Shown: positions 11,661-41,826 of the stretch, piece by piece
Layout of the letters: each line of letters begins with the position of its first letter
How positions within the stretch are numbered: the stretch's first letter is position 1
Origin: Cristatella mucedo
Taxonomy: Eukaryota; Bryozoa; Phylactolaemata; Cristatellidae
Reading direction: 5' to 3'
NCBI GenBank assembly: GCA_009760855.2
Contig: WPIO01000414.1
Span: 1 to 53,123 of the forward strand
Length of the DNA stretch: 53,123 nucleotides
The notes under the pieces: generated by a model
The model's input: only the letters and a program-made list of their open reading frames with translations
Told to the model about the DNA's origin: nothing
Databases searched by the model: none
Program-made: the position numbers and the translations under genes

Positions 11661-11990
11661 TGTGGCTGGCTGCAGGCCATCTGCTACTGATGCGACTCCT
11701 TACTACTGCAGCTCCTCCTACCGCCATAGCTACTGCTGCTGCTGCTTCCACTGTATTGCTGCCGATATTTTGCCAATGCACTCGCATCAATGTCAATAGC
11801 CACTTATCACTGACCTGCACGAGCTCCTCGACAAGCAGAGTGTTGACTTCCAGGTGTCGTCACTCACTTTGAGGTACTACATCCCCTGCTCCGTTTGACC
11901 TATCTGAAATATTCTAAATCCATCTATCCGAATCTGGCTAGGTATCGCACTACCTGCTCCTCCGACTAATATCGTTTAGCTTCGCCTCCA
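11661..11990. other. unassigned
   Basis: Short frames with CTG and GCT runs only. No gene is seen. Confidence 0.3.
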
Positions 11991-11992
11991 TA

Positions 11993-12200
11993 AACAACAT
12001 AAATAAAATGGTTAGGGGTGACGTGCACAGGGTCAGCATGCAAATGTGATTAGTGGCAGCATGCACAGTGTCAGCACGCATAAGCACATTACGGACGAAT
12101 CACAGGGACCCACTAAGTGCTTCCTAAATAGGTGCCCAATGCACGATTCGAACCCGCGACCTGCTTCTGATATTGTGAGCATCTTTCACCAAGGCTAGCG
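11993..12200 (-). mobile_element. LINE-A 3' UTR fragment plus tRNA-like piece
   Basis: The reversed LINE-A 3' UTR runs from ATGGTTAGGGGTGACGTGCA to GGGACCCACTAAGTGCTTCC. It is followed by GATTCGAACCCGCGACC, which on the minus strand is a tRNA B-box-like motif from a SINE head. Confidence 0.65.
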
Positions 12201-12261
12201 CCCAGGGGCTAACACTCATCCTTTCCTCACCGCCTTTGCTCCGGCCTTTGCTGAATTGTAC

Positions 12262-12400
12262 TTAATTCGCTTATGCATGCTGACGCAGTGCATGGTATCA
12301 CTCACCAATTGCCGTGCTTCTGTTCCAGCAAAAGTAAAGTGCTTCGAAAGAGATTTGGTTCTTATAAGGCGTGGCGCAAATTTCTTATTATTCTGATTGT
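12262..12400 (+). mobile_element. LINE-A 3' UTR remnant
   Basis: TTATGCATGCTGACGCAGTG and GCAAAAGTAAAGTGCTTCGA resemble the LINE-A 3' end, with heavy divergence. Confidence 0.5.
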
Positions 12401-13196
12401 TATCATTACCATAATAGTGTTTGCTCTTGTCATTGTGCTTATTCTGGCCTCATGCAATAGCTGGTATATACTAGGACCGCATACCTTGGATTCGCTGATT
12501 CTCACGACGGCGCGACATCAGTTTATAATTAAAACCGTTTAGATGTGGCATCAGCCTTTGCTAGCCGCAGGCTTTTCAGAACGCTGAAGATGTCTTAGGT
12601 TCAACCTGCTTTCCTGCCGCTTTGGCAGACACGATTAATTGGGTAGAGATAGTAAATCGCTCCAATATCACAGTCAGTGCATTCACACTGCCCATCACCT
12701 GCCTGACTGCAAAAATGTGCTTACCTTTTCGCAACAGCCGCAAGCATTTCTGTCTATTGGAGAGCCTGGGGAGGAAACAGCCATTGTTAAAGGTAAGTGC
12801 AAGAGTATTCCGGTTGCCACTGCGCTGCATCTACGCTGCAGAGATGAATCTCAGAGAAATGCAGAGATGAAACTCAGCAGACGTTCCAAGAGACTTCATG
12901 GTTGATTCTATCGGCGAGCTGGCTCAAGCTGGCTCAATGACCCAAGAAGGAGAGTGCTTAAAGAGTGCTTAGAGAGCTAGAGCTATGGCATCCACGAAGC
13001 GTCCATCGCGCCTCCATCTCGGTACCACTGTCAATGTCAGTGTGCTCGCTTGGATTGCTAATCGGCCCCTCGTGGTTTAACACTAGAGCTGTGGCCACCG
13101 CTGCTGCTGCCGCCGCCATTGCTGCTGTGCCTTTTGTCGTAACGCGAACCGAAGTGGACTGCTTTACTTCCCTATTTGGTTTTCTCTTCCACGTAG
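12401..13196. other. unassigned
   Basis: No recognisable gene. A short tandem GCTGGCTCAA lies at 12916-12936 and two copies of AGAGTGCTTA lie near 12951-12971. Confidence 0.3.
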
Positions 13197-13412
13197 CTCG
13201 ATCGTCCGTGGCGTCTTTGTAGACGTCGGCGTAAAGCCAGCCACGGCTGCAGACGGCTTCGTGGGCAGGAGCCTCGCGGCTACGGCTGCAAGAGCCAGGC
13301 CAGCTCCTGCAGCCGCTGCAGCCATCGCTGCAGCGGCCCACGTAGCCAGAGAGGCGCCCGTCGCCGCTGCTGCCGCTGCGAGCCACTCGGCCTCAACGCA
13401 GCGCTCGTCGAG
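13197..13412 (+). CDS. candidate Ala-rich internal exon
   Basis: The stretch is bounded by a pyrimidine-rich acceptor (TTTTCTCTTCCACGTAG) and a strong donor (GAG|GTGAGT). It stays open for 71 codons in one frame (entry phase 2, exit phase 2). The product has a VFVDVGVKPA-like opening, then a long Ala-rich, Pro/Arg-dotted segment. I do not recognise the protein and found no neighbouring exon with matching phase. GC-rich DNA can produce such frames by chance, so this is tentative. Confidence 0.25.
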
Positions 13413-13479
13413 GTGAGTGCTGCTCGGCCACGTTTATCTAGCTCGGGGGGGGGGAGCCTTAGCGGCTATAAGAAGCCAT

Positions 13480-13605
13480 GCTGATTTGGCCCAGCGGTTG
13501 AGGTGCTATTTGATGGCTGAGCTAGTGCGCTCGAGCCCCGTGGCGGCGTATGTGAGGCGCCCGAATAAAGATTAAGTTCTCTTAGGGCACTATACGAATG
13601 AATTT
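13480..13605 (+). mobile_element. SINE-1 copy
   Basis: The tRNA-like head has TGGCCCAGCGGTTGAGGTGC (A box) and GCTCGAGCCCC (B box). The tail GCGCCCGAATAAAGATTAAG, TTCTCTTAGGGCACTATACG matches the other SINE-1 copies and the LINE-A terminus. Confidence 0.75.
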
Positions 13606-13609
13606 TATT

Positions 13610-13712
13610 TAAATACCGCTCGCAGCGATCAAACAGAATTGCCTGCTGCAGGACTCGAACCAACGGCATGGGTCACCATGTGCGAGAGCCTTATTCCTGG
13701 GCTAGTACTCTT
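13610..13712 (-). mobile_element. tRNA-like SINE head, reverse
   Basis: GCAGGACTCGAACCAACGGC is a reversed B box and the flank resembles the SINE-2 head. The copy is short and diverged. Confidence 0.45.
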
Positions 13713-15099
13713 GAGTAAGTAAGCACTAACCACCCGAGTCTTATCCGAGGAGAAAGGTGCACGTACTTAACTCCCAAGATGGCTTATTGGAGTCCTGCAG
13801 AAGCCAATCCCTTATTGCCGGCTGTTAGCTAGGAGACGGCCGCTAAAGCTCACCGCTTCGCGAGCAAGGCTGCTGAATCGGCTGACCTTGACCTTTAGTT
13901 TTTACGATGAGTGGAGAAAACCCCTGGCGCTCCGCAACGAGCAGAGATACCCTAGGAGAGGAAAGATGCGCCGGGTTGGCGGCTTCGGCGAGCCCGCTCT
14001 CTCGGAGGCGTGCCCGCGAGCCTGCTCAGGCTAGGCTGTCCTCTGTTGGGAATTCTGATGGAAAGCGGACGGCAGTCATTTGACAGTCACGTGGCAATCA
14101 CTGGCTCGAGACGTCTCCGTTAGGCGAACGGTAGGCGGCCGGTCACCGATGCCCTTCGCTAGCCCAACAGTCTCAGCAGAGCTGCCGTCCAGTCGGATTC
14201 GCCCGGAAGCAGCTATCCAAAACTCGCCGGATGCAGGATCCGCGGAAGAGACGCCGAGTCATTTCCATTGGTTGGCAGCGAGGCCAAAGTGCAAGGAGCA
14301 GCACGCCGCGCGACCGCCGCCGCCACCGCCGCCACCGCCGCCGCTAAGACTCCTGTGCAGCGACCGTCGTCGCTATTCGAAAGAACTGCTCGTTCAAATG
14401 TATGGCCCTCTCTGGCCTGGCGTGCCGAAAACAATCGCAGCGATGGGTTAGCATCGGAGACGAGAAGCGGGCGGTCCTAATGGCGGAAGATGGGCAGCCT
14501 GGCGGAAGCTGCGACAGTCTTACTTATCGTCACCTTACCTGGCAACGAAGCGCCGCCGGTACCTTTCGAACGAACCCTTCGAAGTGATCCTGAATCTTAA
14601 CCCTTACGCGAGGAGACCTTATGAGCACTTCAATTGAGTTCGATATCCTTCGAGGTCTCTCCTACGAGGCACCCAGAATGCAATGCACCCGGTGCATTGC
14701 GTAATGTTGCAATGCGTACGTTTGCGCATAGTGGCAAGGTTACAATTTGCAACGACACGTTCGCTGTAGTTTCCTTTATTAAAGTACGACGGACGGACGC
14801 GATCCAGGTCGCCGCCGCGCGGGTTTGAGTCTTGAAGCAGGCAATCCTTTGTTGCCCCGAGTATCCGGCAGGGTAGACGTCAAGCCGTCGTGGCTCCGGT
14901 GGCTCCGGTCTGTCCAAACGAGGCCGACGATTCCCGATTCCCGATTCCCTGCCGTAGGAAGCTTATTTAGCTTCACGTTGGCGGCGGCGTGACCGTCGCA
15001 CCTCTCTTCCGCTTAGCCGCTTAGCCGAAATCCTGCAGTCAGTAAATCCTTAGCCGAAATCTTAGGTGCTTAGCCGAAATCCTGCATAAATCCTGCGAG
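13713..15099. other. unassigned GC-rich region with small repeats
   Basis: No exon is called. Visible structure includes a CCG run at 14311-14343, GATTCCC repeated at 14931-14949, and a CTTAGCCGAAATCC motif repeated at 15017-15085. An imperfect duplication links GAGGCACCCAGAATGCAATG near 14665 with a similar block near 15113. Confidence 0.4.
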
Positions 15100-15555
15100 G
15101 TCTCACCTGCGCGCGCACCCAGAATGCCATGCGCCCGTCGCTCCTCTCGTCCGCTTAGCCGCTTCAACGAGAGCTTCGCCTCATTCGAGAGGCCGGCCGC
15201 GAGAAGCGGAAGCCGTCGTCGTGCGGAGCAGCGACCTCTGGCGACTCCCGAGACGACCGGCGTGTACGTGACCGCTCCGTTCAAGCAGGACGTCACTCGC
15301 GGGCCTTCCGTGGCGGTAAGAAAATGGCGGCGATGGCGGCGACGAGGAGCGCGCTCGCGCGAGTGACTCGCCCCGGCAATCGCCTCGCGCGCGATGTGGA
15401 GGCGGCGGATCTCGTACGCGGCGGGAGCACGAAGTCGCCGCCGCCGCCGCCGCCGGAAGCGGAATCCGCGCGCAGAATCCGCTTCGCTCCCATTCGGGTG
15501 GGCAAGTCGGAGCTCGGGCGCAAGATCGAGCGCCAGGGTCGAGGGGTCGAGGGCT

Positions 15556-15557
15556 TA

Positions 15558-15611
<54 letters not shown>
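15556..15611 (+). repeat. (GA)n microsatellite
   Basis: GAGA alternation with three GGGA/GGAG interruptions. Confidence 0.9.
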
Positions 15612-15612
<1 letters not shown>

Positions 15613-16002
15613 CAAGACTTTACTTTCGGCCTGCATTGTTCGGCTACGTTTCGCTCGGTCGATTTCGTTTTCCGGATAATTTTCGCCTCGACGCTGTGCT
15701 GCCGCTCGCGCGCACACGCCAGGCTTCGGATGCGCTTGCAAGGTTTAGACTGCATGGACATTTCGCTGGCGAAGTTGTGAAGTCTCTCTTAGCGCGCATC
15801 GAAATCCGCTCGGGTGGCTCTTTCGGCCTTTTCGGACTCCGCAGTCGCAGGTTCGCATGCGCTCCGCCAGGGGCGAAAGCGGAAGGTGCGCATGCGCTCC
15901 GCCAGGGGGCGGAGGTGCGCAACCTACAGCTCGCGGTGGCGCCACGCGCGTGCCGGGTGCCCCCGCACTCTGCCGAGCGGTTTCTTTTGAAAGAGCTGAC
16001 CA

Positions 16003-16008
<6 letters not shown>

Positions 16009-16090
<82 letters not shown>
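16009..16090 (+). repeat. (CT)n microsatellite
   Basis: About 80 bases of CT with two TTTCT interruptions. CT/GA tracts are common in promoters and can form triplex DNA. Confidence 0.95.
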
Positions 16091-16092
<2 letters not shown>

Positions 16093-16295
16093 CTTTCTCA
16101 CTTCGTCGAAACGCACGCTCACGTTTCGACGAAGCGGCAGGCGAGCGAGCGAGCGACTATCCTCCTCCGCCGCCGCGGGCGGTTTTGACGCATTCGCTGT
16201 CTTATTCGTCGATGCGAGATCGCGCGCGCACATTCTTTCAGAAGAAGGCGGTTTCGCCGGGCGCCGGTCTGAAGGAGGCCACGCTGATCGCCACA

Positions 16296-37026
<20,731 letters not shown>

Positions 37027-37379
37027 GCGCCGTTAGAGGGCGCATAGCTTCCGGAAGTTCGCCGGTTACAGCGAGTTGCTTCCTAGGTTTTGACCTACCG
37101 GGCGCGTCTTCCGGATACCGACTCTTGAAAAACAGGGGGCGGTGGTGCGTGAGGCTAGCGACATGCGCTAATCTGGGGTAATCCGAGTCGCTGTCGCATT
37201 CTCGACCTTATTCCCGCCATCATTCTTCGTTTCGAGCTGCCGTCGCTGGCAGCAGGTGCCCGGCGATTCGACGTAAGACCGCCGACCATCTGCTCACACG
37301 CCATACCGTCACGTGACCCGGATGGACGCATGGATGTCGAGGCCCCGGAGCACCGAGCATTTCATCGGTGCTTCGCGCT

Positions 37380-37385
37380 AATAAA
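37380..37385 (+). terminator. polyadenylation signal of the GGCT-like gene
   Basis: AATAAA lies 354 bases after the stop codon, followed by GTGG-rich DNA. It is the first such signal downstream in this orientation. Confidence 0.5.
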
Positions 37386-38400
37386 TGTGGTTGGCAACGC
37401 TCTCGTTGCTGAAAACTTCGCCCCGAGCATTCGTTCGATAGACTGGTGCGCTTTCTGCCAGACCGAGCGTTACGAATCCTTGTAATTAGGTAATAATTAT
37501 AATCAGCAATAATGCCGTTATAGTTAGTTGCGCTTCGAAAGCTCCCAGCGGCCGTCTCGCCCACTACGCGTCTAGACTACGGAGTGGCTCTCGCTGCCGG
37601 CAACTGGGCGGAGGTATTCGCTAAGCACTCGATAACGCGATTGGCCCGAGTTTAACGGACGTGGGTGAGCGTATTAATTATTTATTACCGGATCGCTATG
37701 CCTTCTGGAGTGGGCGCACGGTGCGCAGATGTTTAGAGCAGCGAATCGAAGTTGACGTAGTGGCGGTATCGATTAGCGCTTTAAGCGGTTTGATTAGAAT
37801 TATTTTCGCCCCCCCCCCAATGCGATGGAATCGCCGGCACTCGCTCGCTCGGGGCCTCGGCGGCCGAACGGACTGCCCGCCGTCGCTCTCTCCTCGTGAG
37901 CCCGAGCGTGACGCCGGCGGCTCAACGGCTGCTCAAGCAACCGTTGAGCTGTGAGACATCCGTCCGGCGCTCGGAGGTGGCGCCTCGAGCGACGGCGGCA
38001 GGATCGTACCGCCTGTCCGGTCTGCGCCGCCGAGAGCGTCGGCGTCAAGCTCGCGGCGGCTGTCGCGTCAGCTGCCGGTGGTGGGTGGTGTGCCTGCGTC
38101 GATGCCTTCTATCGTCGGCGGCTGCCTGCTTGCGGTCACCCGGAACAGCACCGCGAGGCAAGGTGCCGAGCTGCGACTGAGCGGAGCGACCACTCGCGGC
38201 GTCGATGCCGAGCAGGTGGCGGCCTCCGGAGGCGACGCGACAGTCAGCGACCGGAAGCTCTCGCCGTGCGCCTTAGGGGGGCGGGGTCGTGCTCGCGTCG
38301 TTCAAAGCCGTCCTGCCCAGCTGCTTCCTCGTCGAGACCCCGGGGGTGCGCGAGCGGCTGCGATAGCTGAGGACTTCTAGTTAAGCAATAATGTTGCTTA
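37386..38400. other. GC-rich unassigned stretch
   Basis: Three overlapping + frames stay open in 37896-38380. One can be continued across a G6 run near 38275 only by a frameshift. The composition alone could explain this. I recognise no family and call no gene, though a GC-rich exon cannot be excluded. Confidence 0.3.
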
Positions 38401-38419
38401 ATAGTCGCTGGAAAAATTT

Positions 38420-39025
38420 AGAGCTAGGCTTGTCTATCGGGGACGTCGAAGTTTCAACAATACACGACTTCTCACCGACTGCCTCTGGCTCCCAATCAAG
38501 CAGCAAATAGACTTTGGTTTTGTCACTCGCTTTTAGGTCCCTTCATTCATTGGCTCCAGCCTACCTATCAGATCTACTCTCCAATCAGGCTAAGCATCTT
38601 ACCACACGCTCTTCTGACTCAAATCGTTTAGCTGTGCCTCGAACGACCTCAAATCCATCGGAGACCGTCCCTTTAGTTTCGTCAGCTCCCAAAATCTGGA
38701 ACTCACTTCCCACCGACGTTACGGCATCTTCCAAAGGCTGGGCATATACACATATTTAGGACAGCATTTAGTGGGTTCCTGTGATTCGTCCTTCACGTGC
38801 TAATGCATGCTGACACTGTGCATGCTGCCACTAACAACATTTGCATGCTGGCCCTGTGCATGTCACCCCTAACAATATTATTCATTTTGTTTGTTTATCA
38901 AGCATGATATTACTCACCATTCAATTGAATTTCCTTTTGCAGCAAATGTAAAGCGCCTAGAAATAGATTGAGTTCTCCGAGGGCGCTTTATCAAGTGCAT
39001 TATTATTAATATTATTATTATAATA
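38420..39025 (+). mobile_element. LINE-A 3' fragment
   Basis: Broken frames match the LINE-A C-terminal RT (SLHSLAPAYLSDLLSNQAK, SDSNRLAVPRTTSN). The complete 3' UTR follows from GTGATTCGTCCTTCACGTGC to GCGCTTTATCAAGTGCATTA and TTA repeats. Confidence 0.8.
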
Positions 39026-39710
39026 AACCGAAGTGAAATCCCAACTTTTCCTCACAGCATTTTTGCTGGATCCGTGTGAATTTTCTTTTGTGTTCTTACG
39101 CTCGCTGATGTTATACACGCTATCACTAATTATAATTACTTTAACCTAGAGGAGAGGCTGAGATTTTCATTTAGGGCGAAAACCAGCAAGATTCTCATAC
39201 AAGGGGCAAGACAAGAAAGTAATGAGCAATTATGGCGCACAATATACTTTTATTCGACACGAACTCAGCGGCTGCTGATCAACCGGAAGTAGGACAATTT
39301 TGTCGTTGATGGCAGTCGGCTGGCGTAGGGAATAGCCTCGCAATAGCTGGAGACTCATGTCGCTGTCTTACTACAGCGGCGGGTCAGTGCAGGCTGGGGC
39401 GTCGGGGGGGGGGGCAGGGCGGCAGGGGCAGGGCAAGACTTTAGCTCCAGAGTGAGGCAGGCGGCTGGATAGCTGGCTACAAAGCGGCTCTTGCTACGTC
39501 GCCGAAGTCGAATCACGTGACATTCGGACCAGGCCTTCCACTCAAGCTGTTCTCAGACTATCAAATAATGAAGGAAAACAATGTTCCAGATCGAACAAAG
39601 CAGCATACGAGTGAGTGAAGGCAGGCTGAAGTATCTTTACGAATCTTGATGTTCAAAGTAAGATTCCGTTTTGCTTCGTCGTCGATGAAACAAACCCCAA
39701 TATATATGTC
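39026..39710. other. unassigned; possible distal 3' end of the RalGDS gene
   Basis: A minus-strand AATAAA lies at 39249-39254, the furthest possible end of the RalGDS transcript. A G run sits at 39403-39412. No exon is seen. Confidence 0.3.
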
Positions 39711-39955
39711 GTATGCGTCAGTGTGCATATACCCGCGTACGCAGTAGTCAGTGTGCATATACCCGCGTATGCAGTAGTCAGTGTGCATATATATATGTGC
39801 GTATATATATGTGCGTATGCGTCAGTGTGCATATACCCGCGTACGCAGTAGTCAGTGTGCATATACCCGCGTATGCAGTAGTCAGTGTGCATATATATAT
39901 GTGCGTATATATATGTGCGTATGCAGCAGTCAGTGTGCATATACCTGCATGGCGC
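39711..39955 (+). repeat. 104-bp tandem array with inner repeats
   Basis: GTATGCGTCAGTGTGCATAT starts at 39711 and 39815, and a diverged copy starts at 39919, a period of 104 bases. Each unit holds about 30-base sub-repeats (CAGTGTGCATATACCCGCGT plus AYGCAGTAGT) and a TATATATGTGCG pair. Confidence 0.93.
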
Positions 39956-41647
39956 CGAATGTATAACGACGACCGAAATAGACGCAGTGTGCACTTGCGC
40001 ACTTGACCTCAGTTCAATCAGCAGATCCAAGGTGAATTTCTTCGCTGCAACATAGACCAACAGCTGCTGCAATGCTGTACGAGTCTACAAATTTACTGTT
40101 AACAGCGAGTTCACTCTGCCTATCGGAGATGGATAGACATTTTTCCTGACCCGGTATCTTGCAAAGTTCGACCCGATCTCGACGAGCTGGCGGGGAGGAA
40201 TGGCAGCCAGGAATGGAACGAGAGCTGCTAGGAATGCTGGGAATGGAACGAGAGCTGTGAGGAATGCTCGAGGATGCTCGGTTCGAGGGCTTTCACCGGT
40301 TAAGGTCAAGGACTAGGTTTTTGAACAATCGTCTCTCGATACAAACGTCAAAATCAAAATGCTGATCCGTGCCTCAACACTGCAGTCTTTTTTTGGATCA
40401 CGAAGCTTAGCTGCATAGGTGCTGCACAGCACAGCATGCCCCCAGAGATGCAGGGGTCTGCACCACTGCAATGTGCAGCCTGCACCAGTATAGCCTGGCC
40501 GAGCAGGCTCTACGGCCGTCACGGCCACTGAGGGTCAGCACGAGCACGTGACCAGGGCAAGCTCAGACAAGCCAAGGGCGCACGCTGCCAAGGCAAGTGA
40601 GCGATCGTCGACGACGAAGAAGAAGTCTCATCTCTGCCATCGAACCATCCGACATCGATCGTAGAGCTTAAATAGAGATTTATTATCGTGGGTCAATTGA
40701 CTAGGTTCGACTACAGTTCGCTCCGGGGACAACAGCTCAACCGGAGCCATCGACAGGCTACGCGCGGCCAACAACAACGGCTGACTCAAGCAGTGGCAGC
40801 ATCGGGCAGTCCGGCTTCCGCTGCCGGAAGCTGGCAGCGCAAGCTGGCAGGTGCCGTGCAGCCCTCGACAACGGCAGACTGAGGCGGACACAGACTGGGT
40901 CGCCCGGCAAGGCTGCGCCTGCCGTGCGCGTCGTGACCGCGAGAGGCCTGCAAGTCAGGTGCCGCTGGCCTCGCACTCGCCAAGTGTGCTGTGCTGCCCC
41001 CTCCCCCGTGCTGCTCGAGAAGGAGCTGCTGCCGCAGCCGCCACTGCATCCGCTGCTGCCGTCGCTTCCGCCGCCGGCTCTCTCAAGTCTATAAAGTTCG
41101 GAGTCCCGTGGCAGCCAGCACCATGTAATAAAAAACAAACAAACTGGGGCAGCCACGGCTTCTGCACTCGGAGCTCCATCGAAATGGCGTCGGAGCGGAA
41201 GGAGAAGGCATGGCACAACTCGGCCGGAAGGAGGCGGCAGTCAAGCTGCAGCGGCTGCAGGGGAGCGACCACGTGACACCAGCTGTGCGGTGGCAGCAGC
41301 AAGTTCGAGGCGCACGTGGCGACGATGGCGTGGCGACAGCTCGGCAGCAGCAGCAGCAGTGTCGTCGTGTGTCATGGCGTGTCAGGCCGGCGTAGGCCCC
41401 CATCCGGCTTTCGTCCGCGTGGCGACCGACGTCAAGCCGGGGCCCGGCGGCCAAGGCTGACTGCAAGGAAGTGACGACGACAAAGGAGCAGCAGTGCTCG
41501 GCGACCCGGCGCTTCGGCGCTGCTCACGCTCCGCCAGCGAGCGGCGGCAGCGTCGATGAAGACGTCGGAGGCAAGATAGAGCTTGATGGGCGATCGCTCG
41601 ATGCGGCAGAGGAGCCGAGAGCAGGGCACGTGACACTCGTCACGTCG
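39956..41647 (-). other. probable 3' UTR and downstream DNA of the RalGDS gene
   Basis: No other gene is seen. The first minus-strand AATAAA after the stop codon is at 40679-40684, which would give a 3' UTR of about 965 bases. A CAG run lies at 41344-41358. GC-rich frames in 40750-41640 overlap on both strands and are ignored. Confidence 0.4.
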
Positions 41648-41826
41648 TCACGGGAACGTGGCGTTCTTGTTGACCCTTCTCAGCGTAAACGAGGTGCCCG
41701 CGGTTGCCTCGGGCAGCACGGCAGCCGCCAACGAAGGCCGAGGCTTCTCGCGCACGACGAACACCGATAGGATCTGAGTATTGTCCATAGCGTAAAAGAC
41801 GTTGGCATCGTCTGGGATTTGCAGCT
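41648..41826 (-). CDS. RalGDS-like last coding exon (end of Ras-association domain)
   Basis: On the minus strand the acceptor TTCTCCTGCTGCAG (entry phase 1) opens 58 codons to TGA. LQIPDDANVFYAMDNT is the closing strand and helix of a RalGDS-family RA domain. Human RalGDS has a closely similar ANVFYAMNS motif. A short tail (FVVREKPRPSLAAAV) ends the protein. The split codon joins exactly to the previous exon, giving DKKKELQIPDDANVFYAM. Confidence 0.9.

Larger units (their letters stand above)
15100..16295 (+). promoter_or_regulatory. CpG-rich promoter/5' UTR candidate of the GGCT gene
   Basis: This is the most CpG-dense stretch in the window and leads directly to a well-placed ATG at 16296. 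It holds a GA repeat (15556-15611), a long CT repeat (16009-16090) and a tandem duplication of CGCATGCGCTCCGCCAGGGG (15857 and 15889). Many frames stay open on both strands, as expected in GC-rich DNA. The promoter role is inferred from composition and position. Confidence 0.4.

Noticed and set aside
37896-38380. Overlapping GC-rich + frames up to 139 codons
   Set aside because: Three frames are open at once, so the openness is compositional. No family signal.
39711-39955. CRISPR-like array
   Set aside because: The units are a direct tandem repeat without unique spacers, and the genome is eukaryotic.
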